DNA of 12,336 bases. Origin: Verrucomicrobiota bacterium. GTDB taxonomy: Bacteria; Verrucomicrobiota; Verrucomicrobiia; Opitutales; Opitutaceae. Both the position numbers and the translations under genes were made by a program. Shown here piece after piece: positions 1 to 6,259 of the stretch. Location: assembly GCA_023410155.1 (NCBI GenBank), contig JAEYQF010000080.1:1-12336 (forward strand), in the 5' to 3' direction. Under the pieces are notes generated by a model, which was not told where the DNA came from, did not search any database, and saw only the letters and a program-made list of their open reading frames with translations. Position 1 is the first letter of the stretch. Each line of letters begins with the position of its first letter.

Positions 1-383
1 AGCCAGGCCTGATTGATTTCGGTGGTGTCCGGATCGGCGACGCCGGCGCGACCGGCGCCGCCGGGGTTGAGGCCAGCCTGCGAGTAGCGGTCGCCATCGA
101 TCGCCGTGATGTCCTCGGCCTCGAGCATCGCCTTGAAACCGTGGATCGGAGCGGTGGTGAAACCCAGCCGCGTGCGAATCGTGAAGGCGTCGGCGTCCAT
201 CAAGCCGGTCTGCTCCACGGCTTCGTAGCGGGCGCGGACGTTGAGCGAGACTTTTCCTTTGGTGAATGCTTCCGCGAACGTATCGGGAGCCGGCGGAGCA
301 TCCGCGGCGACCAGCGCGGTCGCGAAGAAGGAAGGCGCCAGCGCGGCGCCAACGAGATAAAGCAAACTACGGGTCGTTTTCAT
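1..383 (-). CDS. Outer-membrane beta-barrel porin-like protein (alginate-export type), 3' part missing
   Basis: The start and first 127 codons of a secreted protein, running off the left edge. Residues 1-27 look like a Sec signal peptide: MKTTR, then a hydrophobic stretch, with likely cleavage after LVAA. The mature part begins with an acidic, proline-containing linker followed by KGKVSLNVRARYEAVEQ and FTIRTRLGFTT, alternating polar/hydrophobic strands typical of beta-barrel channels. The later pattern of ALEAED-like strand, IDGDRYSQAGLN and NQAW resembles the alginate-export/porin-like proteins common in Verrucomicrobia (family resemblance from memory). ATG at 383 is the only start that gives a signal peptide; no clear Shine-Dalgarno sequence precedes it. 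It lies 97 bases downstream of, and co-oriented with, the nitrate ABC ATPase genes, so it may be the outer-membrane entry for the same anions. That role is an inference. Confidence 0.75.
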   Translation of the reverse strand, partial: MKTTRSLLYLVGAALAPSFFATALVAADAPPAPDTFAEAFTKGKVSLNVRARYEAVEQTGLMDADAFTIRTRLGFTTAPIHGFKAMLEAEDITAIDGDRYSQAGLNPGGAGRAGVADPDTTEINQAW

Positions 384-425
384 GGTGTTGTGTCGGACGA
401 AAAAGATGAGCAGGCAGGAGCCATC

Positions 426-440
426 CCTCCAGCGAGGAGG
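426..440 (-). promoter_or_regulatory. Small inverted repeat ahead of the porin gene
   Basis: CCTCC-AGCGA-GGAGG forms a perfect 5-bp stem with a 5-base loop between the ATPase stop and the porin start. It could be an RNA hairpin in the leader, a weak terminator remnant, or chance. No T tract follows on either strand. Confidence 0.2.
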
Positions 441-480
441 CGTTTTCCCTTGATCCAGCTCAAGCGCTGCGCTCGGGCGG

Positions 481-1332
481 TCAGACGAACGAGAACAGCC
501 TGGTTTTCTTCGGTCGCGGCGCGGATGGCGGGGCGGCATCCAGGCGTGCGGGCTTTACATGCGAACGGTGGTTGAGGAATCCGATGAGCTGCTCGCGCAA
601 CTCGTAGTAGTGCGGGTCCTCGAGCAGCGCGCGACGGTCGCGCGGCCGCGGGAATTTGATCTCCACGATTTCACCGACGGTGGCGGCCGGGCCGTTGGTC
701 ATCATGACCACGCGATCGGCGAGGTAGATTGCTTCGTCGACGTCGTGCGTGACCATGAGCGCGGTCTTCTGGTCCTTTTGCCAGAGGTCGAGCAGCACAT
801 CCTGCAGTTCGAAACGCGTGAGCGAGTCGAGCATGCCGAAGGGTTCATCGAGCAGGAGCATCTTCGGCGAGAGCGCAAAGGCGCGCGCGATGCCGCAGCG
901 CTGGCGCATGCCTTGCGAAAGTTCGGCGGGTTTCCGGTGCATCGCATCGGCGAGACCGACCACCGTGAGATAATACTCCACGATCTGGCGGCGCTCCTCG
1001 CGGCTCGCGGTGTAGTAAACCTGATCGACGCCGAGCATGACGTTCTCGAACGTCGTGAGCCACGGCAGCAGGCAGGGCGCCTGGAACACCACGCCGCGAT
1101 CGGGGCCCGCGCCGGTGACTTCCTTGCCCGCGAGAATGATGCCGCCGGCTGTGACATCGGTGAGGCCCGCCGCCATCGAGAGCACGGTCGACTTGCCGCA
1201 GCCCGAATGACCGATGAGCGCGATGAACTCTCCTTTGCGGACATTGAGCGTGAAGTCCTCGACGATCACCGCATCGCCGTTGGGCGTCGGGTAGGTTTTG
1301 CCGAGTTGAGAAAATTCGAGATAGGCGGACAT
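481..1332 (-). CDS. nrtD: Nitrate ABC transporter ATP-binding protein, NrtD-type, with LSQGM signature
   Basis: A 283-residue ABC ATPase that would power anion import at the cytoplasmic face of NrtB. Visible motifs: Walker A GHSGCGKST (41-49), Q-loop near Q84, signature LSQGMRQR (138-145), Walker B LLLDEP (159-164) and D-loop near 168-170. The switch histidine is intact in THDVDEA (H196). The C-terminal part (MMTNGPAATVGEI, then FPRPRDRRALLEDPHYYELR) resembles the short NrtD subunit of cyanobacterial nitrate transporters. The signature has Gln (codon 913-915) where the sister ATPase has Gly. The ATG at 1332 is in frame with a conventional ABC N-terminus; no SD is visible. It is the second of two ATPase genes, 84 bases after the first. 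Alternative substrates of the family (bicarbonate, cyanate, sulfonates) cannot be excluded from this gene alone; the NrtA/NasS context favours nitrate or nitrite. Confidence 0.92.
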   Translation of the reverse strand: MSAYLEFSQLGKTYPTPNGDAVIVEDFTLNVRKGEFIALIGHSGCGKSTVLSMAAGLTDVTAGGIILAGKEVTGAGPDRGVVFQAPCLLPWLTTFENVMLGVDQVYYTASREERRQIVEYYLTVVGLADAMHRKPAELSQGMRQRCGIARAFALSPKMLLLDEPFGMLDSLTRFELQDVLLDLWQKDQKTALMVTHDVDEAIYLADRVVMMTNGPAATVGEIVEIKFPRPRDRRALLEDPHYYELREQLIGFLNHRSHVKPARLDAAPPSAPRPKKTRLFSFV

Positions 1333-1416
1333 GGGCGACGTGGAAGGTGTGAGTTGCGGGTGGCGAAGCGCGAGAAGGCGTGAGGGCGCGATGGAGTGGG
1401 AGAGACTCGCGGCGCC

Positions 1417-2310
1417 CTACTCCCGGGTCGCGACCTCCAGATTCTTCATCTCGTGCGGACGGAGCGGCGGGCGGTTCACGCGCGGAAGATCCAGATTTTC
1501 CGGCAGGATGTCGGGGAGCACGAGGCGCTTGGTGATCGTGGTTTTCCGCGACGCGCTGTAGCCGATGAGCTCATTCGTCACGAGCGCGCGCAGGCGCTTG
1601 AACTCGGGGTCGTGATTGAGCGCCTTGCGATCGCGCGGACGGGCGAGCGGCACGGCGATCGCCGGTCCGAGTTTCGCGCCGGGCCCGGGCGTCATCGGGA
1701 TGATGCGATCGGCGAGCAGCAGCGCTTCGTCGACATCGTTCGTGATGAGGACGACGGTCTTGTGGTCGCGCTCCCAGATCTGCGCGATCTCATCCTGCAA
1801 CGTCGCACGCGTGAGTGCATCGAGGGCGGAGAGTGGTTCGTCGAGCAACAGGATCTGCGGATCCATCGCGAGCGCGCGGGCGACGGAGACGCGCTGGCGC
1901 ATGCCGCCGGAGAGTTGGCGCGGGAGTTTCTTCGCGTGCGCGGTGAGATTCACCATGCCGATGAACTTCGCGATGTGTTCGGCTTTCTTGTCGGCCGAGT
2001 AGTTCGGAAACACCTGATCGACGGCGAGGCCGATATTCTCCTCGACCGTGAGCCACGGGAGCAGGCTGTAGTTCTGGAAAACCACGCCACGATCCGGGCC
2101 TGGCTCGGTGATCTCGAGGTCGTTGAGTTTGACCGAGCCTGTATCCGGTTTCAGGAGACCGGCGACGAGCGAGATGAGCGTGGTCTTGCCCGAGCCCGAG
2201 TAGCCGACGATCGCGACAAACTCCCCGCGCTCGATCGTGAGGTTGACCCCGGAAAGCACCGAGTGCCCGCCGAAGGATTTGGAAACGTGGGTGAGTTCGA
2301 GAAAGGCCAT
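1417..2310 (-). CDS. Nitrate ABC transporter ATP-binding protein, NrtC/NrtD-type, switch His replaced by Asn
   Basis: A 297-residue ABC ATPase, probable partner of the neighbouring ATPase in a heterodimer beneath NrtB. Walker A is GYSGSGKTT (36-44), Q79 sits in the Q-loop, the signature is canonical LSGGMRQR (133-140), and Walker B is LLLDEP (154-159). The switch position reads ITNDVDEA, so the usual His is Asn191 (codon AAC, 1740-1738 on the minus strand). Cyanobacterial NrtC carries a C-terminal NrtA-like domain of several hundred residues. Here it is absent: after the ATPase core only about 60 polar residues follow, ending in PPLRPHEMKNLEVATRE. ATG at 2310 gives the standard MAFLELTHVSKSF opening. 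Only three bases separate this ATG from the repeat edge of the upstream inserted cassette, and no SD is present. Confidence 0.92.
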   Translation of the reverse strand: MAFLELTHVSKSFGGHSVLSGVNLTIERGEFVAIVGYSGSGKTTLISLVAGLLKPDTGSVKLNDLEITEPGPDRGVVFQNYSLLPWLTVEENIGLAVDQVFPNYSADKKAEHIAKFIGMVNLTAHAKKLPRQLSGGMRQRVSVARALAMDPQILLLDEPLSALDALTRATLQDEIAQIWERDHKTVVLITNDVDEALLLADRIIPMTPGPGAKLGPAIAVPLARPRDRKALNHDPEFKRLRALVTNELIGYSASRKTTITKRLVLPDILPENLDLPRVNRPPLRPHEMKNLEVATRE

Positions 2311-2313
2311 CGG

Positions 2314-2325
2314 AGATTTATGATT
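2314..2325 (+). repeat. Left arm of 12-bp perfect inverted repeat bounding the S23 cassette
   Basis: AGATTTATGATT here has its exact reverse complement at 2716-2727. It is followed by two direct copies of ATGATTGATGAT (2320-2331 and 2334-2345), giving an AT-rich block that stands out from the GC-rich surroundings. Confidence 0.7.
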
Positions 2326-2373
2326 GATGATCGATGATTGATGATTGCCGGCGTCGGTGGATGCTCAGCCGGC

Positions 2374-2730
2374 ATGAACTCCAGCGAACTCAAAGAGAGG
2401 ACGGTTCAGTTCGCGGTTCGTGTGCTGAAACTGGCCGATGCCCTGCCGCGAACCGCTTCGGGTCGGACGATTGCGAATCAAGTGGCGCGGAGCGGATGCT
2501 CGGTGGCGGCAAATTATCGCGCCGCGCTGCGGGGAAAATCCCGCGCGGATTTCGTGAACAAGATCACCATCGTTCTCGAAGAGGCGGACGAGAGCGAACT
2601 CTGGCTCGAGATCACGGAGCGCGCCGGATTGTTGCCGGGCAAGCGGCTGCAGTCGTTGCGCCGTGAAGCCGAAGAACTCACGCGGATCTTCAGCGCAACG
2701 CGCCGGACAGCTCGTAATCATAAATCTTGA
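2374..2730 (+). CDS. Four-helix-bundle protein (S23 / rRNA intervening-sequence protein family)
   Basis: A 118-residue protein of the small four-helix-bundle family whose founding members are encoded in intervening sequences of 23S rRNA genes; the molecular function is unknown. Recognisable segments are the N-terminal helix ELKERTVQFAVRVLKLADALP, the central SGCSVAANYRAALRGKSRADFVNKI, and the acidic helix EEADESELWLEI. These match the family pattern of an N-terminal helix, a (S)xxxNxxEA-like turn and a long C-terminal helix. An in-frame ATG lies 36 bases upstream (2338) but would add a Gly-rich segment read from the repeat, so ATG 2374 is preferred. The gene is antisense to the nitrate operon and fills the gap between nrtB and the ATPase gene. 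Its stop codon lies immediately after the right repeat arm, whose bases encode the last residues. The layout suggests an inserted cassette. Confidence 0.85.
   Translation: MNSSELKERTVQFAVRVLKLADALPRTASGRTIANQVARSGCSVAANYRAALRGKSRADFVNKITIVLEEADESELWLEITERAGLLPGKRLQSLRREAEELTRIFSATRRTARNHKS
2716..2727 (-). repeat. Right arm of 12-bp perfect inverted repeat bounding the S23 cassette
   Basis: AATCATAAATCT is the exact reverse complement of 2314-2325. More AATC/GAATCATGAATC copies continue to about 2748, ending a few bases before the nrtB stop codon (2752-2754). The AT-rich stretch therefore occupies the intergenic space up to the neighbouring coding sequence. Confidence 0.7.
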
Positions 2731-2751
2731 ATCGAGAATCATGAATCGCCG

Positions 2752-3537
2752 TCACGCGGTTTTGAACCGGCGCTCGAGCAGGCTCATCAGGCGGTCGAGG
2801 ACAAACCCGACGATGCCGATGACCAGAATGGACAGGATGATGTGCTCGTAGATCAGGCTGTTGTATTCCTGCCAGAGGAAGCCGCCCACACCGGGCCGTC
2901 CCGTGAGCATCTCCGCCGCCACAATCACGAGCCAGGCGATGCCCAGACTCAGGCGGAAACCCGTGAACATATACGGCAGAGTCGCGGGGATCAGCACCTT
3001 GGTGAGCGTTTTCCAGCGCGAGAGTTTCAGCACACGACCGACGTTCAGGTAATCCTGCGGCACGGCGCGCACGCCGACCGCGGTGTTGAGCACGGTCGGC
3101 CACATCGAGCAGACCGCGATCGTGAAGAGCGCGCCATAGGTGCCGGCGTCCCTGCCCGCGCTCATGAAGAGCACGAGACCGAGCGGGAGCCACGCGAGCG
3201 GAGAGACCGGGCGAAGCACCTGGATGATCGGATCGAAGATCTTCGTGAACGTCTTCGAGAGCCCGAGGCAGAACCCGATGGGCGTGCCCACGACGAGCGC
3301 GATCACGTAACCCTGCGCGACAAGCACGAGCGAATACCAGGTGAAGCGCAGGATACCCTGATCCATCTCGCCGCGCTTCGCGAACGGCTGCAGCACGTAA
3401 TCGCGGCTCGCCTCCCACGTGCGCCAGGGCGAGGGCAATTCCTTCGCCCAGGTCGCGCTGCAAATCGTCCAGATCCCGAGCACACAGGCGAACCCGAGCA
3501 GCGGGAGAATGAGCCAGTCCAGTTTCAGATTTTTCAT
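2752..3537 (-). CDS. nrtB: Nitrate ABC transporter permease NrtB
   Basis: A 261-residue inner-membrane permease of the binding-protein-dependent transport family. Hydrophobic segments are visible near residues 8-28, 66-93, 112-127, 135-155, 195-210 and 232-248. The cytoplasmic coupling loop around 164-193 (LNVGRVLKLSRWKTLTKVLIPATLPYM) corresponds to the EAA motif that contacts the ATPases. LRPVSPLAWLPLGLVLF (108-124) and TGRPGVGGFLWQEYN (212-226) are typical of the NrtB/SsuC/TauC group. The frame is open further upstream, but those residues are polar and Arg/Pro-rich and read through another gene. ATG 3537 overlaps the stop of the preceding small gene as ATGA, which implies translational coupling. 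It would form the pore for NrtA-delivered substrate. Substrate specificity is inferred from neighbours. Confidence 0.92.
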   Translation of the reverse strand: MKNLKLDWLILPLLGFACVLGIWTICSATWAKELPSPWRTWEASRDYVLQPFAKRGEMDQGILRFTWYSLVLVAQGYVIALVVGTPIGFCLGLSKTFTKIFDPIIQVLRPVSPLAWLPLGLVLFMSAGRDAGTYGALFTIAVCSMWPTVLNTAVGVRAVPQDYLNVGRVLKLSRWKTLTKVLIPATLPYMFTGFRLSLGIAWLVIVAAEMLTGRPGVGGFLWQEYNSLIYEHIILSILVIGIVGFVLDRLMSLLERRFKTA

Positions 3538-3791
3538 GAGAGAGTGCTTTCTGCGGAGCGGCGGAGAGTTTCCATGCGCGTGGCAGCCGCCGAGGCGAAC
3601 GCGATGGAGCAGGACAGGAGCGGCGAGAGGATGCTCTTGGCGACGACCACCGCATCGACTTGGTGGCGAAGCCAGAAATCGCCCTGGTTGAGCGTCGCCT
3701 GCAGCAGCCCGACCGGGAGGCCGAGCAACAGCGTGCGACGCCACACCAACGGATCACGACACACCTGCAGGAAGCGTCGCATGCGACTCAT
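3534..3791 (-). CDS. nrtS: Small two-helix membrane protein, NrtS-like nitrate/nitrite transporter
   Basis: An 85-residue protein with two hydrophobic segments, about 18-34 (RRTLLLGLPVGLLQATL) and 48-70 (VVVAKSILSPLLSCSIAFAS). They are separated by LNQGDFWLRHQ (34-44). The INxGD/LNQGD motif after the first helix, and a second helix with Pro followed by small and polar residues, match what I recall of NrtS, a small-transmembrane-protein nitrate transporter described in cyanobacteria. ATG 3791 is preferred over an upstream GTG (3821) because AGAGGAG sits five bases before it, one of the best SD sequences in the window. The stop overlaps the nrtB start as ATGA, and the gene begins 36 bases after nrtA, so it is an integral operon member. 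The match rests on a short motif; an accessory role for the ABC transporter is the main alternative. Confidence 0.65.
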   Translation of the reverse strand: MSRMRRFLQVCRDPLVWRRTLLLGLPVGLLQATLNQGDFWLRHQVDAVVVAKSILSPLLSCSIAFASAAATRMETLRRSAESTLS

Positions 3792-3827
3792 CGCGTCTCC
3801 TCTGATCGTGAAGAACGCCACGGGCGC

Positions 3828-5141
3828 TCAGCCCTTGAGATTGTTGACGGCGAAACTCTTCGCGTAGGCCTCGGGATCCGCGGGGTTGAACGTGATGCCG
3901 TCGAAGAGCGTTTCTGGAGCGTTGTCGGGACCACCGTGCGTGTAGCCGATCTCCTTCATCGCCTCTTCATAGATGTCGGCGCGCATCACCTTCTTGGCGA
4001 CGCCTGCGTAATCCGGCTCGCCCGTGACGAGTCCCCAGCGGCGATACTGCGAGAGAAACCAGGTCGCATACTTCTCCTGCGGGTAGTTGCAGTTGCGCTT
4101 GCTGAAGTGCATGTAGAACTCGTCCTGCACCTGGCGGCCGTCGCCGAAGTCGAGCTGCCCCTGAAGCCGGCCGAGAATCGTCTTCGGATCGCAGTTGATA
4201 TAAGTCGGCTTCGACACGATGTCGCACTGCTCGGGGCGGTTGCTCAGGTCATCGAGCCACACGCTCGCCTCATGCAGGGCTTTCAGCACGGCTTTCACGG
4301 TGCGCGGGTTTTTCTCCGCGAATTCCTCGGTGAACGCGCAGACCTTTTCCGGGTGGTCCTTCCAGAGATCCTGCGTGGTCATCGACGTGAAGCCGATGCC
4401 GTCGTTGATCGAGCGTGCGTTCCAGGGTTCGCCGACACAGAAGCCGTCCATCTTGCCGATCTTCATGTTGGCCACCATCTGCGCGGGAGGGATCGTGATG
4501 AGGCTCACGTCTTTGTCCGGATTGATCCCGCCCGCGCCGAGATAGTAACGCATCCACATCGCGTGCGTGCCGGGAGGAAACGTCATCGCGAAGGTCATCG
4601 TTTCCTTCTTCGCGTTGGCCGCATCGACAAACGGCTTCAATGCCTTCGGGTCAGCGCCCACTTTCCCCTTCAAGTCCGCCCGGAGCGTGATCGCCTGCCC
4701 GTTGCGGTTCATGAGCCACGGGATGATCATCGGTTTTTTCGGCGAGCCCGCGAGCCCCATGGTCGAGGCGAGCGGCATGCCGATGAGCATGTGCGTGGCC
4801 TGGATCGAACCGCTCGAGAGGCTGTCGCGGATCGCCGCCCAGTTGGCGCCTTTCGTGACGGTGGAGTTGATGCCGTATTTCTTGAACAGGCCTTTCTCGT
4901 GCGCGATGACGATGGGAGAACAGTCCGTCAGCGCGATCATGCCGAAGCTCAAGTCGGTCGTTTCCGGCGCCTCGGATTTGGAACCGGCCGTGGCCGCCCA
5001 GCTTCGCGGCAGATAGGCGAGCACGGAGGCCGCGCCGGCGAGACGCGCCGTGCGGCCGATGAATTCGCGACGGGAAATGGATGCGGTGATCGAGCTAGGC
5101 TTTGCCGGCCCCGCGGAGGTCGTGGTGGTGGATTGCTTCAT
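3828..5141 (-). CDS. nrtA: Nitrate/nitrite ABC transporter substrate-binding protein NrtA, Tat-exported
   Basis: A 437-residue periplasmic binding protein, close to the usual NrtA length. The N-terminus carries a twin-arginine signal: SRREFI at 23-28, then a hydrophobic segment ARLAGAASVLAYL and a plausible cleavage site near SWAA (47-50). The mature protein opens with LSFGMIALTDCSPIVIAHEKGLF. It contains QATHMLIGMPLAS, NRNGQAITL, TFPPGTHAMWMRYYL and the family hallmark GFCVGEPWN, followed by HPEKVCAFTEEF. The tryptophan known to contact nitrate in cyanobacterial NrtA is not at the aligned place in my by-eye alignment (HML instead), so the exact ligand cannot be stated. The frame is open upstream of 5141, but that part is antisense-like Arg/Pro/Cys-rich residues. 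ATG 5141 is the only start before the Tat motif. The first 47 bases overlap the upstream binding-protein gene, so translation is probably coupled; no SD is seen. Confidence 0.93.
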   Translation of the reverse strand: MKQSTTTTSAGPAKPSSITASISRREFIGRTARLAGAASVLAYLPRSWAATAGSKSEAPETTDLSFGMIALTDCSPIVIAHEKGLFKKYGINSTVTKGANWAAIRDSLSSGSIQATHMLIGMPLASTMGLAGSPKKPMIIPWLMNRNGQAITLRADLKGKVGADPKALKPFVDAANAKKETMTFAMTFPPGTHAMWMRYYLGAGGINPDKDVSLITIPPAQMVANMKIGKMDGFCVGEPWNARSINDGIGFTSMTTQDLWKDHPEKVCAFTEEFAEKNPRTVKAVLKALHEASVWLDDLSNRPEQCDIVSKPTYINCDPKTILGRLQGQLDFGDGRQVQDEFYMHFSKRNCNYPQEKYATWFLSQYRRWGLVTGEPDYAGVAKKVMRADIYEEAMKEIGYTHGGPDNAPETLFDGITFNPADPEAYAKSFAVNNLKG

Positions 5142-6192
5142 GCGTGGTATGGGTGTGGAGGGCGTCGCGATGGAGGTCTTCGCGAAACAACGTGCGGGGT
5201 AACTCGGGATCGACGCCCGCCGGCAACAACCCGGCGGCGCGCAACTCGGCTTGCAGCGACGCGGCCTTCGCGGCCCTGGGGACGTTCGCTTCGCCTCGAT
5301 GGAAAACCAAAAAATCAGGCACGTGCTCGACGCGCCCCTGGCCGCAATCGAACCGGCCGGTGAGCGCGGGCAGGATCGCCGCCGCCCGGACATTAAGATA
5401 GTTCGCGCTGCTCAGCAGCCCGGCCAGCTCCTCACGATGCTGCGGCTCGTCGCACCACACGCAGGCCTCGGTGAGCGCGGCGATCAACGCCCCGTGCTCC
5501 TCGGCGCGCTGGGTCGCGAAACGCTCCCCGACCATCAGCACTTTTTCAACATGACCGGGCGACAGCGAGGCGCTCCAGCCCGGGCACCAACCCGCGCCCG
5601 CCTGCACGGCGATGGTATTCCACGGTTCACCGGCGCAGAAGCCGTCGATCGTGCCGGCCGTCAGGTTGCGAAACATCTGGGCCGGCGGCACCACCGCGAT
5701 CCGCACATCCGTGTCGGGATCGATGCCCGCCCCCGTCAGCCACTGCCGGAGCAGCAGATGGTGTGAAGAATATGGATACACCACGCCAAACGTCAGCCGG
5801 CTTTCGCCGCGCCGCGCCTTGGCCACGCGACGAAGCGACGCCGCGTCCACCGCCCCCTCGTTGCGCAGGGCGCTCGAGATGGTGATCGCGTTGCCGTGCA
5901 GGTTGAAAACGAAGCCGGTCATCACCGGGCTGGGCGCCGAGCCCAACCCCAGCGTGGCGGACCACAGCATCGGCGCGGGGGCCTGCGCCGCATCGAGCTC
6001 TCCATAGATGATCTTCTCGCGGATTGTGGCCCAGCCGACCTCGCGCTGCAGCGTCACATTCAGCCCATGACGTCCGAAAAGCCCGCGCTCCTGCGCCACC
6101 ACCAGCGGCGCGGCATCCGTCAGCGCCAGAAATCCCACGCGAAGCGGGCGGCGCGAGACCGGGACAGAGCGGGGGGCGGGCGATGTTTTCAT
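5095..6192 (-). CDS. Cytoplasmic NrtA-like binding protein, NasS-like anion sensor candidate
   Basis: A 365-residue paralogue of NrtA without any export signal. After MKTSPAPRSVPVSRRP the protein goes straight into the first beta strand LRVGFLALTDAAPLVVAQERGLF. Family motifs are present: REVGWATIREKIIYGELDAAQ, FNLHGNAITI, VVPPAQMFRNLTAGTIDGFCAGEPWN and HVEKVLMVGERF. NasS, the nitrate sensor that holds the antiterminator NasT, is likewise a signal-less NrtA homologue, and the C-terminal domain of cyanobacterial NrtC is another. Either role is possible; no NasT is in the window. ATG 6192 is chosen over ATG 6204 because GGAG lies six bases before it. The gene leads the operon and overlaps nrtA by 47 bases. 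Its tail contains seven His in 17 residues (HRDALHTHTTHEAIHHH), within or next to the overlap. Confidence 0.85.
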   Translation of the reverse strand: MKTSPAPRSVPVSRRPLRVGFLALTDAAPLVVAQERGLFGRHGLNVTLQREVGWATIREKIIYGELDAAQAPAPMLWSATLGLGSAPSPVMTGFVFNLHGNAITISSALRNEGAVDAASLRRVAKARRGESRLTFGVVYPYSSHHLLLRQWLTGAGIDPDTDVRIAVVPPAQMFRNLTAGTIDGFCAGEPWNTIAVQAGAGWCPGWSASLSPGHVEKVLMVGERFATQRAEEHGALIAALTEACVWCDEPQHREELAGLLSSANYLNVRAAAILPALTGRFDCGQGRVEHVPDFLVFHRGEANVPRAAKAASLQAELRAAGLLPAGVDPELPRTLFREDLHRDALHTHTTHEAIHHHDLRGAGKA

Positions 6193-6229
6193 GACAGGCT
6201 CCATTCAGCCGCCGATATGCCAACGGTCG

Positions 6230-6248
6230 GCACTGGCCCGATAAGTGC
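6230..6248. promoter_or_regulatory. Candidate LysR operator, distal inverted repeat
   Basis: GCACT-N9-AGTGC is a perfect 5-bp-arm inverted repeat in the 96-base divergent region between the NasS-like gene and the LysR gene. Its centre (6239) is about 29 bases, roughly three helical turns, from a second inverted repeat at 6260-6276. Paired sites are usual for LysR-type regulators. Confidence 0.35.
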
Positions 6249-6259
6249 TTCGCAAACAT

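Noticed and set aside
2374..2730. rRNA intervening sequence (IVS) as the setting of the S23 gene
   Set aside because: No 23S rRNA sequence flanks it; both neighbours are nitrate-transport genes.
2690..3757. Alternative 355-codon minus-strand frame across nrtB
   Set aside because: Arg-rich shadow frame whose end reads the AT-rich repeat; NrtB with membrane segments is in another frame.
3792..3821. GTG start at 3821 for the small NrtS-like gene
   Set aside because: The SD AGAGGAG lies inside this extension, five bases before ATG 3791, which supports the later start.
3660..5363. Long plus-strand open frame of 567 codons opposite nrtA and the end of the NasS-like gene
   Set aside because: Arg/His/Asp-rich composition with no domain pattern; it mirrors the real minus-strand genes in GC-rich DNA.
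5142..5393. Longer N-terminus for NrtA
   Set aside because: It would read 84 Arg/Pro/Cys-rich codons out of frame through the NasS-like gene and bury the Tat signal internally.
6234..6249. Sigma-54 type promoter (TGGCCC-N5-GTGCT, GG-N10-GC) reading toward the LysR gene
   Set aside because: A single partial match overlapping the inverted repeat at 6230-6248, pointing at the regulator rather than the transport genes; no enhancer-binding protein is nearby.
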